Origin: Planctomycetota bacterium
GTDB lineage: Bacteria > Planctomycetota > Brocadiia > SM23-32 > JAKLEA01
Assembly: GCA_022711755.1 (NCBI GenBank)
Contig: JAKLEA010000025.1
Span: 1-64,000 of the forward strand
Reading direction: 5' to 3'
Length of the DNA: 64,000 nt
The position numbers and the translations under genes were made by a program. Below the pieces are notes generated by a model. The model did no database searches and was not told the DNA's origin. It worked only from the letters and a program-made list of their open reading frames with translations. This document shows positions 29,201 through 36,735 of the stretch, piece by piece; the first letter of the stretch is position 1; each line of letters begins with the position of its first letter.

Positions 29201-30596
29201 ACCGGCATTAACATCAACCGGCGTTCTCCTTGGCAACTACGAATTCATCTGCCGTTCTGAGACGGCATTGCCCAACCTTCAGGAGTCTGACAAGTCACTG
29301 GAAATGGCCAATTCCGCCACGCAAGGCGAAAAGATTCGCGTTCATGCCGACATACTGAACAATGGCTTTGCCGACGCAGATAATGTCGAGGTGGCGTTAT
29401 ATGCCGACAGTGTTGATCCTGACCGCAGGCTTGCATCCGCAGTAATAAACGTGAAAGCGCAGCAGACAACAGCGCTTGAGTTCGAGATTGACACCTCCCG
29501 GATTGACGGCGAACACGCGATTATCCTGGCGATAGACCATGAAGATCGTATCCGTGAAATTTGCGAGGCGGACAACAAGTCATCCGATCGAATAACCGTG
29601 CATCCGAACAGCGATGCGATCAATAAATCAAAATGGTTGAAAATCACCACCGCAGAAGCGTCATTGCAGAATGAGGCGGTTGCCGCGATGATGGACCTGG
29701 GCAATGCCGAGCCTGCCTCCGTCAGGGCAGAATTTGATAATAAGGGAACCATAACGCGAATCCCAGCCCAATATGATCCTCTTGAAAACGGCGGCGGGGA
29801 ATTATGCCTGTTAATCCCGGAAAATGCGGTTGTCGGCAATCAGGCGCGAGTGAAGATTCTTTGGAATGACAAAGGAGATGGGGGCATTCTGATGAGTCAG
29901 CCGGGTAATATATGGCATGCCGACAATAAGCGGATTGACGCCAAAACATATCGCCTGCGATTCGAGAACGGAACGCCTGTTGACCTGATGGTTTGGGAGC
30001 CGGACATTACAATTCTCCCGTATGAAGCATTCATCGGGCAACTCGTCTTCTCCTCCCGCGACACCGGCTGGACCAGCGAACCGGGGGAGGTTCAGGAGTT
30101 CAAAGTATTACGCTCCGGCCCCGTCAGAACGACTATCCGCGTAAAGAAGGCGCTTCAGGCCGGCGTGGTTTATGAGAAGACCTATGACTTCTACCCGCGC
30201 CGCTTTGATCTGACCGTATCGCTCAACAAACCCTGGCCGGCAATCTACAGCCGCGCGTTCTACAAACTCGGCGGCAATTACGAGGACAGCGGTGGGTTCA
30301 AGGCCGTCGTTGATGGCAAGGGCGACGCGGAAGGCGTCTACGCCATGTGCAGGAATCCGAAATGGGCTGCCGTCTACGATGACAACCACGCGCATTCCCT
30401 TGTCGCGATTTCGGATTTCGCCGAGATCGCCTACTGGGATTCCGGCGCGTGGGGCGGCATCGGCCTGGTCACGGACAAGCATGAGAACGTTAAGATGAGT
30501 TACGGCTTCCAACCCGGCGCACCCGATGCGAAGTTCGCCGAGGAGCATTGGCGGCGGATACAACCGGGCGCGATAAAGGTCGAATGGGAGGAGTAG
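26271..30596 (+). CDS. Very large glycosidase-like lipoprotein with CBM9/DOMON-like domain
   Basis: 1441 residues from ATG 26271 with AAAGGGGA upstream. The signal ends in a lipobox (ALASIVGGC). Near residues 95-290 is a CBM9/DOMON-like sandwich (EINGDLGDWPGEA, TLMWDAENLYLAVNARDD). About 300-850 is a TIM-barrel-like region with many acidic and aromatic residues (YITSEYDNYTDILP, FIDVTTAEGIYECYDP, NGLVTGGEHGIWW) in which catalytic acids cannot be assigned with certainty. CARDB-like segments follow (SATQGEKIRVHADILNNGFA) near 1010-1120, then a C-terminal beta domain. I cannot name a glycoside hydrolase family. The alpha-fucosidase gene follows 37 bp later, so the two probably work on the same glycan at the cell surface. 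Confidence 0.78.
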   Translation: MAQIGETASARRNALAGYFIVAIFMALASIVGGCATPATSVRDTESEWIIENASLMATVSPADGRLSVLDKRCGYLWRQMNEIPVTRALSFRKTVKAPEINGDLGDWPGEATLELNHMMTADAKNVSNNGDCSADATLMWDAENLYLAVNARDDVANPGAAYQDRWWERDSIEFWIEGRQFGISLNETEPQVRDAEGRVKGVRVAVAREAGSYRVEAALPWKSLKAGFRPQPGGGFRFALGINDADAGTGREGQLYFPTTWVHSSPDTFAMAKLAGEDGNIPEHVNTGADAGFRNVRRLPNGGKGIQFETDFNTQGGKTITATLSFSMPDDGADLQIETTLPDLQAEIGSFDFLTPLYLDSRRPVLAVADYCNGHIYPADLDPFPRTWLDGGRLDMPWVGMCDLESGIGYCLIIETSDDAALRCNPRKKMWGGSLVAPQLHWTPSKGRFAYPRSVIYRFYDRGGYVAAAKAYRAYAKEQGLIVPFSEKLKRNPNIARLFGAPDVWGDASLSFAREAKAAGVEKMLIQGRTTPKETAEINALGYITSEYDNYTDILPVEKEDGIDSTHGILPDHAAMMSDGKRITAWLTWDKQTQYMKRCPALWVPAAQKVIPKVLAEYPFLGRFIDVTTAEGIYECYDPNHPLTKGEKRRCGEELLAYVRANGLVTGGEHGIWWCVPHLDYIEGMMSSYQFSWPAGHLLHPKTKDEEFTDPWGGKLPKWSEYEKWGIGHEWRVPLWELVFHDCIVSTWYWGDSNDFLLDAAPEITAKKNAYNILYGTIPMMWADSQGAWKKNRDTFLTSYRNTCKLHEAIAGAEMVSHEFLSEDHALQRTVFSDGTEAIVNFGDSPLYVEFRGRKLLVSPNGFMVEGTKISQSCLVEDGRIVTNIRMEGYSYADDDGEAIELQASGQNTIRMRISDKPAAGFKDGHEDIFPIVHPVSVDLEAITRGWDIATTRLYKLDETGRRIHEAMLHASSVEGKPALTSTGVLLGNYEFICRSETALPNLQESDKSLEMANSATQGEKIRVHADILNNGFADADNVEVALYADSVDPDRRLASAVINVKAQQTTALEFEIDTSRIDGEHAIILAIDHEDRIREICEADNKSSDRITVHPNSDAINKSKWLKITTAEASLQNEAVAAMMDLGNAEPASVRAEFDNKGTITRIPAQYDPLENGGGELCLLIPENAVVGNQARVKILWNDKGDGGILMSQPGNIWHADNKRIDAKTYRLRFENGTPVDLMVWEPDITILPYEAFIGQLVFSSRDTGWTSEPGEVQEFKVLRSGPVRTTIRVKKALQAGVVYEKTYDFYPRRFDLTVSLNKPWPAIYSRAFYKLGGNYEDSGGFKAVVDGKGDAEGVYAMCRNPKWAAVYDDNHAHSLVAISDFAEIAYWDSGAWGGIGLVTDKHENVKMSYGFQPGAPDAKFAEEHWRRIQPGAIKVEWEE

Positions 30597-30633
30597 CGCG
30601 AAAATCGCGCCTGGGAAACTTCAAGGAGCGTAA

Positions 30634-32988
30634 ATGAAAACGATGGTCCAATCCGCAATCTGCGCGATGGTCGTCTCGTCGCTTGTCTGCGCGAGGCTTT
30701 CAGCCAAGGAGGATGACATGGGAAACTGCGATCTGCTTCTGACGTATTCGCGGCCGGCGCGAAACTGGGTTGAAGCCCTGCCCGTCGGCAACGGACGTCT
30801 CGGCGCGATGGTCTTCGGGGGAATCGCGGAAGAGCGCATCCAGTTCAACGAGGACACAGTCTGGACCGGGGGACCGCACGGCTACGCCCGAGAAGGCGCG
30901 AAAAAGTCCCTGCCGGAAATTCGCTCCCTCCTCTTCGCCGGGAAGCAGAAACAGGCCGAAGACCTTGCTATGCGCGAGTTCATGAGCGTTCCCATCGGAC
31001 AGAAGGCATATCAGGCGCTCGGCGACCTGAACATCCGATTCGATGGGATTGATCCGGGATCGGCGAAGAACTATCGCCGAACGCTGGACCTTGACGCGGC
31101 GATATCGCGCGTAGTTTTCGAATCCGGCGGGGCAACCTTCACCCGCGAGGTTTTCGCAAGCTTTCCCGCTCAGGTCATCGTCTGCCGCATCACATCCGAC
31201 AAGCCCGGCAAGGTTGCGTTCTCGGTCGGGACATCATGCGCGCACGAGGGAGTAGTCGTAAAAGTCTCGGAGGTTGCGCCTGCGATTTCCGCGCTCTCGA
31301 TGAGCGGCGGGGTGAAGGGGGGGGCTATACGCTTCGAGACGCGCCTGATTGTGAGGGCCTGGAAGGGAAGCGTAAAGGCAGGTGAGAATGAAATCGCGGT
31401 GGCCGGAGCCGATTCCGCAACGCTGATCCTGTCCGCAGCTACGAACTACAGGAACTATGAAGACGTCACCGCAAATCCATTTGAACGCAACGACAAGGTC
31501 ATCGCCGCGGTCAGCGGGAAGTCGTACGAACAAATCCGCGAAGAGCACGTGACGGATCATCGTTCACTTTTCCGCCGCATGAAGATAAACTTGGGGAAAA
31601 GCGAAAATTCCGCGCTGGACACTGACGAGCGCATCATGAAGTTTGCGGAAGGGAAGGACCCCGCGCTTGCGGCGCTGGTGTTCCAATACGGGCGATATCT
31701 GCTGATCGCGTCAAGCCGCGCCGGCTCGCAGCCCGCCAATCTGCAGGGCATATGGAACGACCGTAATAATCCGCCGTGGGACAGCAAGTGGACGGTGAAC
31801 ATCAACACGGAGATGAACTACTGGCCGGCTGAGACGACGAACCTCGCTGAATGTGTCCTGCCCCTGTTCGACATGCTGGAGGACTGCGCGAAGACCGGGG
31901 CCGTCACGGCGGAGCGGCACTACGGAGCGCGGGGATGGGTATTGCATCATAATACCGACCTCTGGCGCGGGACCGCCCCGATCAACCACTCCAACCACGG
32001 CATCTGGCCGACGGGAGGGGCGTGGCTCTGCCAGAACTTCTGGTGGCGATACGAGTTCGGCGGCGATGAGAAGTTCCTGCGCGAAAGGGCATACCCCATC
32101 ATGAAGGGCGCGGCGCAGTTCTTCGTTGACGCGCTGGTCCCGGATCCGAAGACAGGCTGGCTGATCTCCGGCCCGTCGAATTCGCCGGAGCTTGGCGGAC
32201 TGGTCATGGGGCCGACGATGGACCACCAGATCATCCGCGATCTCTTCAGCCATGTGATCCGCGCCGGGGAGATTCTCGGCGTTGACGATGAGTTCCGCGC
32301 GCAACTGGCAGACATGAAGCGCCGCATCGCGCCAAACCAGATCGGACGCTACGGCCAGCTTCAGGAATGGCTTGAGGACAAGGACAACCCGCTGGAACGG
32401 CACCGGCACGTCTCGCATCTCTGGGGGCTGCATCCCGGCGAAGAGATCACGCCGCGCGGAACCCCCGAACTTTTCCAGGCGGCGAAGCAGTCCCTCCTGT
32501 TCCGGGGCGACGGCGGCACGGGATGGTCAATGGCGTGGAAGATCAACTTTTGGGCGCGCCTGCAGGACGGCAATCACGCGCATAAGATGCTCGGCAACCT
32601 GCTGACGCTTACCGGTAGCGATAAGACAAAGTATGATGGAGGCGGCGTGTATCCCAACCTGTTCGACGCACACCCCCCATTCCAGATTGACGGCAACTTT
32701 GGCGCGACGGCGGGCATCACGGAGCTGCTTCTCCAGAGCCACGGCGGGGAACTGAGCCTGTTGCCCGCCCTGCCGGATGCGTGGCCGGAAGGCTCCGTAT
32801 CAGGATTGCGCGCGAGGGGCGGATTCGAGATTTCTCTGAAATGGCGGGGTGGGAAACTGACGGAGGCAGCCATCCGCTCAATCCTAGGCAACCCGGCGAA
32901 GGTCAGATACGGAGGGAAGACGATAGAGATTGACCTGAAAGCCGGGGAAACGAGCAGGTTGGATTGGGAGTTGAAACCCGTAAATTAG
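30634..32988 (+). CDS. GH95 alpha-L-fucosidase
   Basis: 784 residues from ATG 30634 with AAGGAG six bases before. A signal peptide (residues 1-24) indicates export. The family hallmarks are clear: the N-terminal LPVGNGRLGAMVFGG and IQFNEDTVWTGGP, the paired Asn in NINTEMNYWPAETTN (near 389) that activates water, a Glu in GPSNSPELGG (near 520) as acid, and an Asp in FQIDGNFGATAGI (near 686). GH95 enzymes remove terminal alpha-1,2-linked L-fucose by inversion; some act on L-galactose instead. The length is normal. It is paired with the large lipoprotein upstream, which may process the same fucosylated glycan. Confidence 0.92.
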   Translation: MKTMVQSAICAMVVSSLVCARLSAKEDDMGNCDLLLTYSRPARNWVEALPVGNGRLGAMVFGGIAEERIQFNEDTVWTGGPHGYAREGAKKSLPEIRSLLFAGKQKQAEDLAMREFMSVPIGQKAYQALGDLNIRFDGIDPGSAKNYRRTLDLDAAISRVVFESGGATFTREVFASFPAQVIVCRITSDKPGKVAFSVGTSCAHEGVVVKVSEVAPAISALSMSGGVKGGAIRFETRLIVRAWKGSVKAGENEIAVAGADSATLILSAATNYRNYEDVTANPFERNDKVIAAVSGKSYEQIREEHVTDHRSLFRRMKINLGKSENSALDTDERIMKFAEGKDPALAALVFQYGRYLLIASSRAGSQPANLQGIWNDRNNPPWDSKWTVNINTEMNYWPAETTNLAECVLPLFDMLEDCAKTGAVTAERHYGARGWVLHHNTDLWRGTAPINHSNHGIWPTGGAWLCQNFWWRYEFGGDEKFLRERAYPIMKGAAQFFVDALVPDPKTGWLISGPSNSPELGGLVMGPTMDHQIIRDLFSHVIRAGEILGVDDEFRAQLADMKRRIAPNQIGRYGQLQEWLEDKDNPLERHRHVSHLWGLHPGEEITPRGTPELFQAAKQSLLFRGDGGTGWSMAWKINFWARLQDGNHAHKMLGNLLTLTGSDKTKYDGGGVYPNLFDAHPPFQIDGNFGATAGITELLLQSHGGELSLLPALPDAWPEGSVSGLRARGGFEISLKWRGGKLTEAAIRSILGNPAKVRYGGKTIEIDLKAGETSRLDWELKPVN

Positions 32989-33039
32989 CGCTGGCTCCGG
33001 CGCAAGTCCGGACTCTTCCAAAATTGTAATAGCCGAGGT

Positions 33040-33783
33040 TCACCCCGTCCGCAGGAGATATCGGGCCTGAACCTTGCGCCCGACCGTAAGTCCGATCCCG
33101 CTGAAGACATATGTCCAGGCGACGACGGCTGAGGTAATTCCGTAATTCCATATCATGCCGATGACGATCGCGGGCGCGGCGAGGCCGAAAAGAACAATGG
33201 CATGGGATGGAAGCTTGCGAGGTTCGAGGTGGGCATAGCGATATCGGCTGACCATGAGCATCGCCAGCATCCCAAGCAGTCCTGGCATCATGCGGGCCAG
33301 AATTTCGGCGTCTCCTACTCCTCCCAGCCAGTTGTAAAGCGCTAACATCCCGAATATTCCAGCCGCCGCGCCGGTCGTGGGCAGTCCTGTGAACGCCCCG
33401 TGGCCGGAGGAACTGGCGGAACTCTCACAGTTGAAGCGGGCCAGCCTGACGGCCGCGCAGCAGGCGAACGCGATCCCGGCGATGACAGCAACGGGACCGG
33501 CTTCCGGAAGGGCGATGCGGGTGATCATCACGGCGGGCGCGACGCCGAAACTGACGGCATCAGCCAGTGAATCCAATTCGCCCCCGAACTCGCTTGTGGC
33601 GTTGAGCTTGCGGGCCATTAACCCGTCAAGGCAGTCGAACAGCACCGCCATGGCCAGGAACGCGGCGCCGGTTGTGGCGGCCGATTCCGCATTGGTCGAA
33701 ACCACGCAGGCAAGGACGCCGGACGAGAGATTTCCCAGTGTAAATGCAGATGGGACTGACTTTCTGATGTTGTCTCTTACCAT
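33040..33783 (-). CDS. pssA: CDP-diacylglycerol-serine O-phosphatidyltransferase
   Basis: 247 residues from ATG 33783 with AGGGAAAGG upstream. The CDP-alcohol phosphatidyltransferase motif is complete: Asp53-Gly54, Ala57-Arg58, Gly67, Asp71 and Asp75. Eight or so hydrophobic helices indicate an inner-membrane protein. The N-terminal SVPSAFTLGNLSSG is typical of type II PssA, which makes phosphatidylserine from CDP-diacylglycerol and serine for phosphatidylethanolamine synthesis. No psd gene is next to it. It faces away from the fused ABC transporter gene and is probably transcribed alone. Confidence 0.9.
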   Translation of the reverse strand: MVRDNIRKSVPSAFTLGNLSSGVLACVVSTNAESAATTGAAFLAMAVLFDCLDGLMARKLNATSEFGGELDSLADAVSFGVAPAVMITRIALPEAGPVAVIAGIAFACCAAVRLARFNCESSASSSGHGAFTGLPTTGAAAGIFGMLALYNWLGGVGDAEILARMMPGLLGMLAMLMVSRYRYAHLEPRKLPSHAIVLFGLAAPAIVIGMIWNYGITSAVVAWTYVFSGIGLTVGRKVQARYLLRTG

Positions 33784-34219
33784 TGGCCTTTCCCTGATCG
33801 TTAGTATCGGGTCCGCTCGCGTTTGATTATTACAGCAATTTCAATGCCTGAAATGTCCAACGTTTGGGGCAAGCCGCCCGCAAATGTCATATGTGATTGG
33901 AACATGGCATGATAAGACTGTCGTCAGTTCTATTCATCCTGGGCTACACCCATTAAAACAATAGACAGGCGCATGAATTTACATGCGCCTCGTAATTACA
34001 GCATATGCGGGGGATGTATTTGAAGGTGACACTGCTAAACACGGACGCTTAAGGAAAGATTGTGAACTGTAATGGCATGATCTCTGGTTCAAAGGGAGAC
34101 GCGCGTTCACCTGCAGCCGAGATTTGCAGTTTCCGGCGCAGATTAGGTTGACCGCAGGACGGCGTCTCGCTAAGTTATCGGGAACGTTGCTCGACATCTT
34201 CCGGGTCGGCGGGATTGCC
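33784..34219. other. Divergent intergenic region with perfect inverted repeat at 33967-33990
   Basis: About 436 bp between pssA and the fused ABC gene. A perfect 9-bp inverted repeat (AGGCGCATG, six-base loop, CATGCGCCT) lies at 33967-33990. It lacks a T run on the plus strand and sits between divergent genes, so an operator or leader structure is more likely than a terminator. The 200 bp before ATG 34220 look like a leader; an open frame there (from 34124) has no ribosome site. Confidence 0.45.
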
Positions 34220-36685
34220 ATGAGTCGGCTGCAAGTTATCATTGCGATAGTCTTTTTCGGATTGGTCTGCTGGTGGCTTTATCCGAAACCAGGCAGGGAA
34301 CTGCCGCAAGGCGTCACGGAGATTGCCGTCTGGCTGCCGCTTGGGGAAGACGTCACCTTCAGAGCCGCCGTCCAGGGTTTCGAGGATCGCAACCCTCAGT
34401 ACCGCGTCGTCATGGGCAACGCCGCCGTGCAGAACGCCACTGGCGACCCGACGCGCTTCCTGCTCGGCGTCGCAGGAAACGTCCCTCCGGACGTGATCCA
34501 TTTTGACAGATTCGCCGTGACGGAGTGGGCGGCGCGCGGGGCGTTCCGCCCGCTTGACGACCTTATCGAGCGCGACAAGGCGGAGATATACGGTGTCAGA
34601 CCGGAGGATTACTACGGTTCGGCGTGGGATGAGACCGTCTACAAGGGGCAGTGCTTCGCGATACCCAACTCGATTGACACCCGAGCGCTTTACTATAACA
34701 AGGATGCAATAATCCGGGAGGGATATGTCTGGGCGGAGAACGATCCGCAGGTCAAGGCCGGACTGGCTCAGGCGGGAGACGCGCGCCCGCCTCAGAACTG
34801 GGAAGACCTGGAAGAATACGCAATCAAGCTGACCCGGCGGGACTCGAAGGGCCAGATGACGACGCTCGGCTTCGCGCCGAACTACGGCAACAGTTGGCTC
34901 TACATCTACGGCTGGCAGAACGGCGGCATGTTCATGAGTCCCGACGGGACGAAGTGCATGCTCAACGACGAGCGCATCGTTGAGGCGCTTGCCTATCTCA
35001 CGCGCGTCTACGACCGTCTGGGCGGGGCGCAGCAGGTGCTGGCATTCCAGTCCAGCTTTCAGGGCGGACCGCTTGACCCGTTCCTGATTGGCGACGTGGC
35101 GATGAAAATTGACGGCGACTGGTTCCTGAACACCATCGCTACATACCGCAAGGAATTGAACTTTGGCGTGTGCCCCGCGCCTATACCGCAGAAACGCCTC
35201 GACGAGGGAGCGCAACCGATCGGCTGGTCCGGGGGGTTCGCATACGCCATCCCCTCGACGGCCAAGCATCCCGATGCGGCTTGGGAGCTTATCAAATGGC
35301 TCTCCTGCCCGAAAGCCAACGAGGTGCGTCTTGCGCAGGACAGACAGCAGGCCCGAAGCTTCGGCAGGCTCTTCATCCCGCGCATGCACCCGAACAAGAA
35401 CATCACGCTGGAGCGCATCGCGGAGTTGAAGGGCGACCCGACGCTGCCGGATCGCATCAAGCAGGGTTACATGGCCTTCATAGACCTGCTGCCCCGCTCG
35501 AAGTTCCGCCCGGTGACGCCCGTCGGGCAGAAACTCTGGAACGAACACGCCCGCGCACTGGATCGCGGAATGCTGCACGACGTCAACCTTGCCAATCCAC
35601 CCACAGACCAAGACGCTCTCAGGCTTGAGGAGGCCAGAGTCGCCCTGACCGATGGCACAATCGAGGTTCAGCGCGACCTGGACATTGTCCTCAACCCACC
35701 GCAGGGCAGGCCGATCCCATGGACATTGCTCATCGCCATTTATCTTTCTCTCATTCTGGCCGTAATATTCGGCATCTGGATATGGAATTTCAAGTATCGT
35801 CCGGTGGGAGGATATTTCCGCCGGCAGTGGTACGCCGGCTGGCTCTGCGCGGCGCCGTGGATCATCGGATTCGTGGCGCTGGGCGGCGGGCCGATGATTT
35901 TCTCCATCATCATGAGTTTCTGCCACTACGACGTGCTCAATCCGTCCGTGCCCATAGGCGTTGAGAACTACCGGCGGCTGTTCACCGAAGACCCCCTTTT
36001 CACCAAGAGCCTGCTCAATACGCTGTTCATGGTCATCGGGGTCCCGCTCGGCCTGATAGTCGGCCTGGCCATCGCGTTGCTGTTGAATCAGGAAATCCGG
36101 GGGATGAGCGCCTACCGCACACTGTTCTATCTGCCGGCGATTGTTCCGACGGTGGCGTCGTCTCTGTTGTGGATATGGATGTTTGAGCCTACGCGCGGCC
36201 TGATCAACCTCGCGCTACAGAGCATGGGCTTCCAGGGGCCGATGTGGCTCCAGGACAAGGCGTGGGCCAAGCCGGCGCTCATATTGATGGGGCTTTGGGG
36301 CGCGGGCGGCGGAATGGTCATCTGGCTGGCAGGACTGAAGGGAATCCCGAAGCATCTCTACGAGGCGGCGGCCATTGATGGCGCCGGGGCGCTCGGACGC
36401 TTCTACCACGTCACGATGCCGATGCTCACGCCCTACATCTTCTTCAATCTTGTCATGGGTCTGATCGGGACTTTCCAGGTCTTCGATCAAGCGTACGTCA
36501 TGACGTCGGGCGGGCCGGCGGACTCTACCCTGTTCTACGTCTACGCGCTGTTCAACCAGGCGTTCCGCTATCTGCATATGGGATATGCGAGCGCGATGGC
36601 CTGGTTCCTTTTTGTCATCATCATGATCCTGACGGCGATTCAGTTGACCCTGTCGAAATACTGGGTCCACTACGAAACCACGTAG
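34220..36685 (+). CDS. Sugar ABC importer: solute-binding protein fused to MalF-type permease
   Basis: 821 residues from ATG 34220. Residues about 5-22 are a membrane anchor. About 35-495 is a family-1 extracellular solute-binding domain (ITEIAVWLPL-like start, NSIDTRALYYNKDAI, IKIDGDWFLNTIATYR, GWSGGFAYAIP). A transmembrane helix near 503-522 returns the chain to the cytoplasm, and about 530-821 is a MalF-type permease with its EAA loop (YEAAAIDGAGALGRF, near 713) that contacts the ATPase. Binding protein and permease are separate in most sugar importers, so the receptor is tethered here. The TAG stop is part of a GTAGGG repeat. The companion permease gene follows; no ATPase gene is nearby. 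Confidence 0.88.
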   Translation: MSRLQVIIAIVFFGLVCWWLYPKPGRELPQGVTEIAVWLPLGEDVTFRAAVQGFEDRNPQYRVVMGNAAVQNATGDPTRFLLGVAGNVPPDVIHFDRFAVTEWAARGAFRPLDDLIERDKAEIYGVRPEDYYGSAWDETVYKGQCFAIPNSIDTRALYYNKDAIIREGYVWAENDPQVKAGLAQAGDARPPQNWEDLEEYAIKLTRRDSKGQMTTLGFAPNYGNSWLYIYGWQNGGMFMSPDGTKCMLNDERIVEALAYLTRVYDRLGGAQQVLAFQSSFQGGPLDPFLIGDVAMKIDGDWFLNTIATYRKELNFGVCPAPIPQKRLDEGAQPIGWSGGFAYAIPSTAKHPDAAWELIKWLSCPKANEVRLAQDRQQARSFGRLFIPRMHPNKNITLERIAELKGDPTLPDRIKQGYMAFIDLLPRSKFRPVTPVGQKLWNEHARALDRGMLHDVNLANPPTDQDALRLEEARVALTDGTIEVQRDLDIVLNPPQGRPIPWTLLIAIYLSLILAVIFGIWIWNFKYRPVGGYFRRQWYAGWLCAAPWIIGFVALGGGPMIFSIIMSFCHYDVLNPSVPIGVENYRRLFTEDPLFTKSLLNTLFMVIGVPLGLIVGLAIALLLNQEIRGMSAYRTLFYLPAIVPTVASSLLWIWMFEPTRGLINLALQSMGFQGPMWLQDKAWAKPALILMGLWGAGGGMVIWLAGLKGIPKHLYEAAAIDGAGALGRFYHVTMPMLTPYIFFNLVMGLIGTFQVFDQAYVMTSGGPADSTLFYVYALFNQAFRYLHMGYASAMAWFLFVIIMILTAIQLTLSKYWVHYETT

Positions 36686-36710
36686 GGTGGGTGCTCCCGC
36701 ACCCACGCGG
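36682..36710 (+). repeat. GTAGGGTGGG palindromic element at a stop codon
   Basis: GTAGGGTGGGTGCTCCC followed by GCACCCACGCGG: the GGGTGGGTGC arm pairs with GCACCCAC. The first TAG is the stop codon of the fused ABC gene. The hairpin lies between the two permease genes and could modulate readthrough or stabilise the upstream transcript. Similar elements occur at 9434, 48982, 49020 and, on the other strand, 40699. Confidence 0.7.
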
Positions 36711-36735
36711 ATGTCTGGAAAGGGCAAGGACCACA

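Noticed and set aside
34175..35926. 583-codon minus-strand open frame
   Set aside because: It lies wholly antisense to the fused ABC importer gene, has no ribosome site, and its Arg/Val-rich translation lacks any domain. GC-rich codon use creates such shadows.
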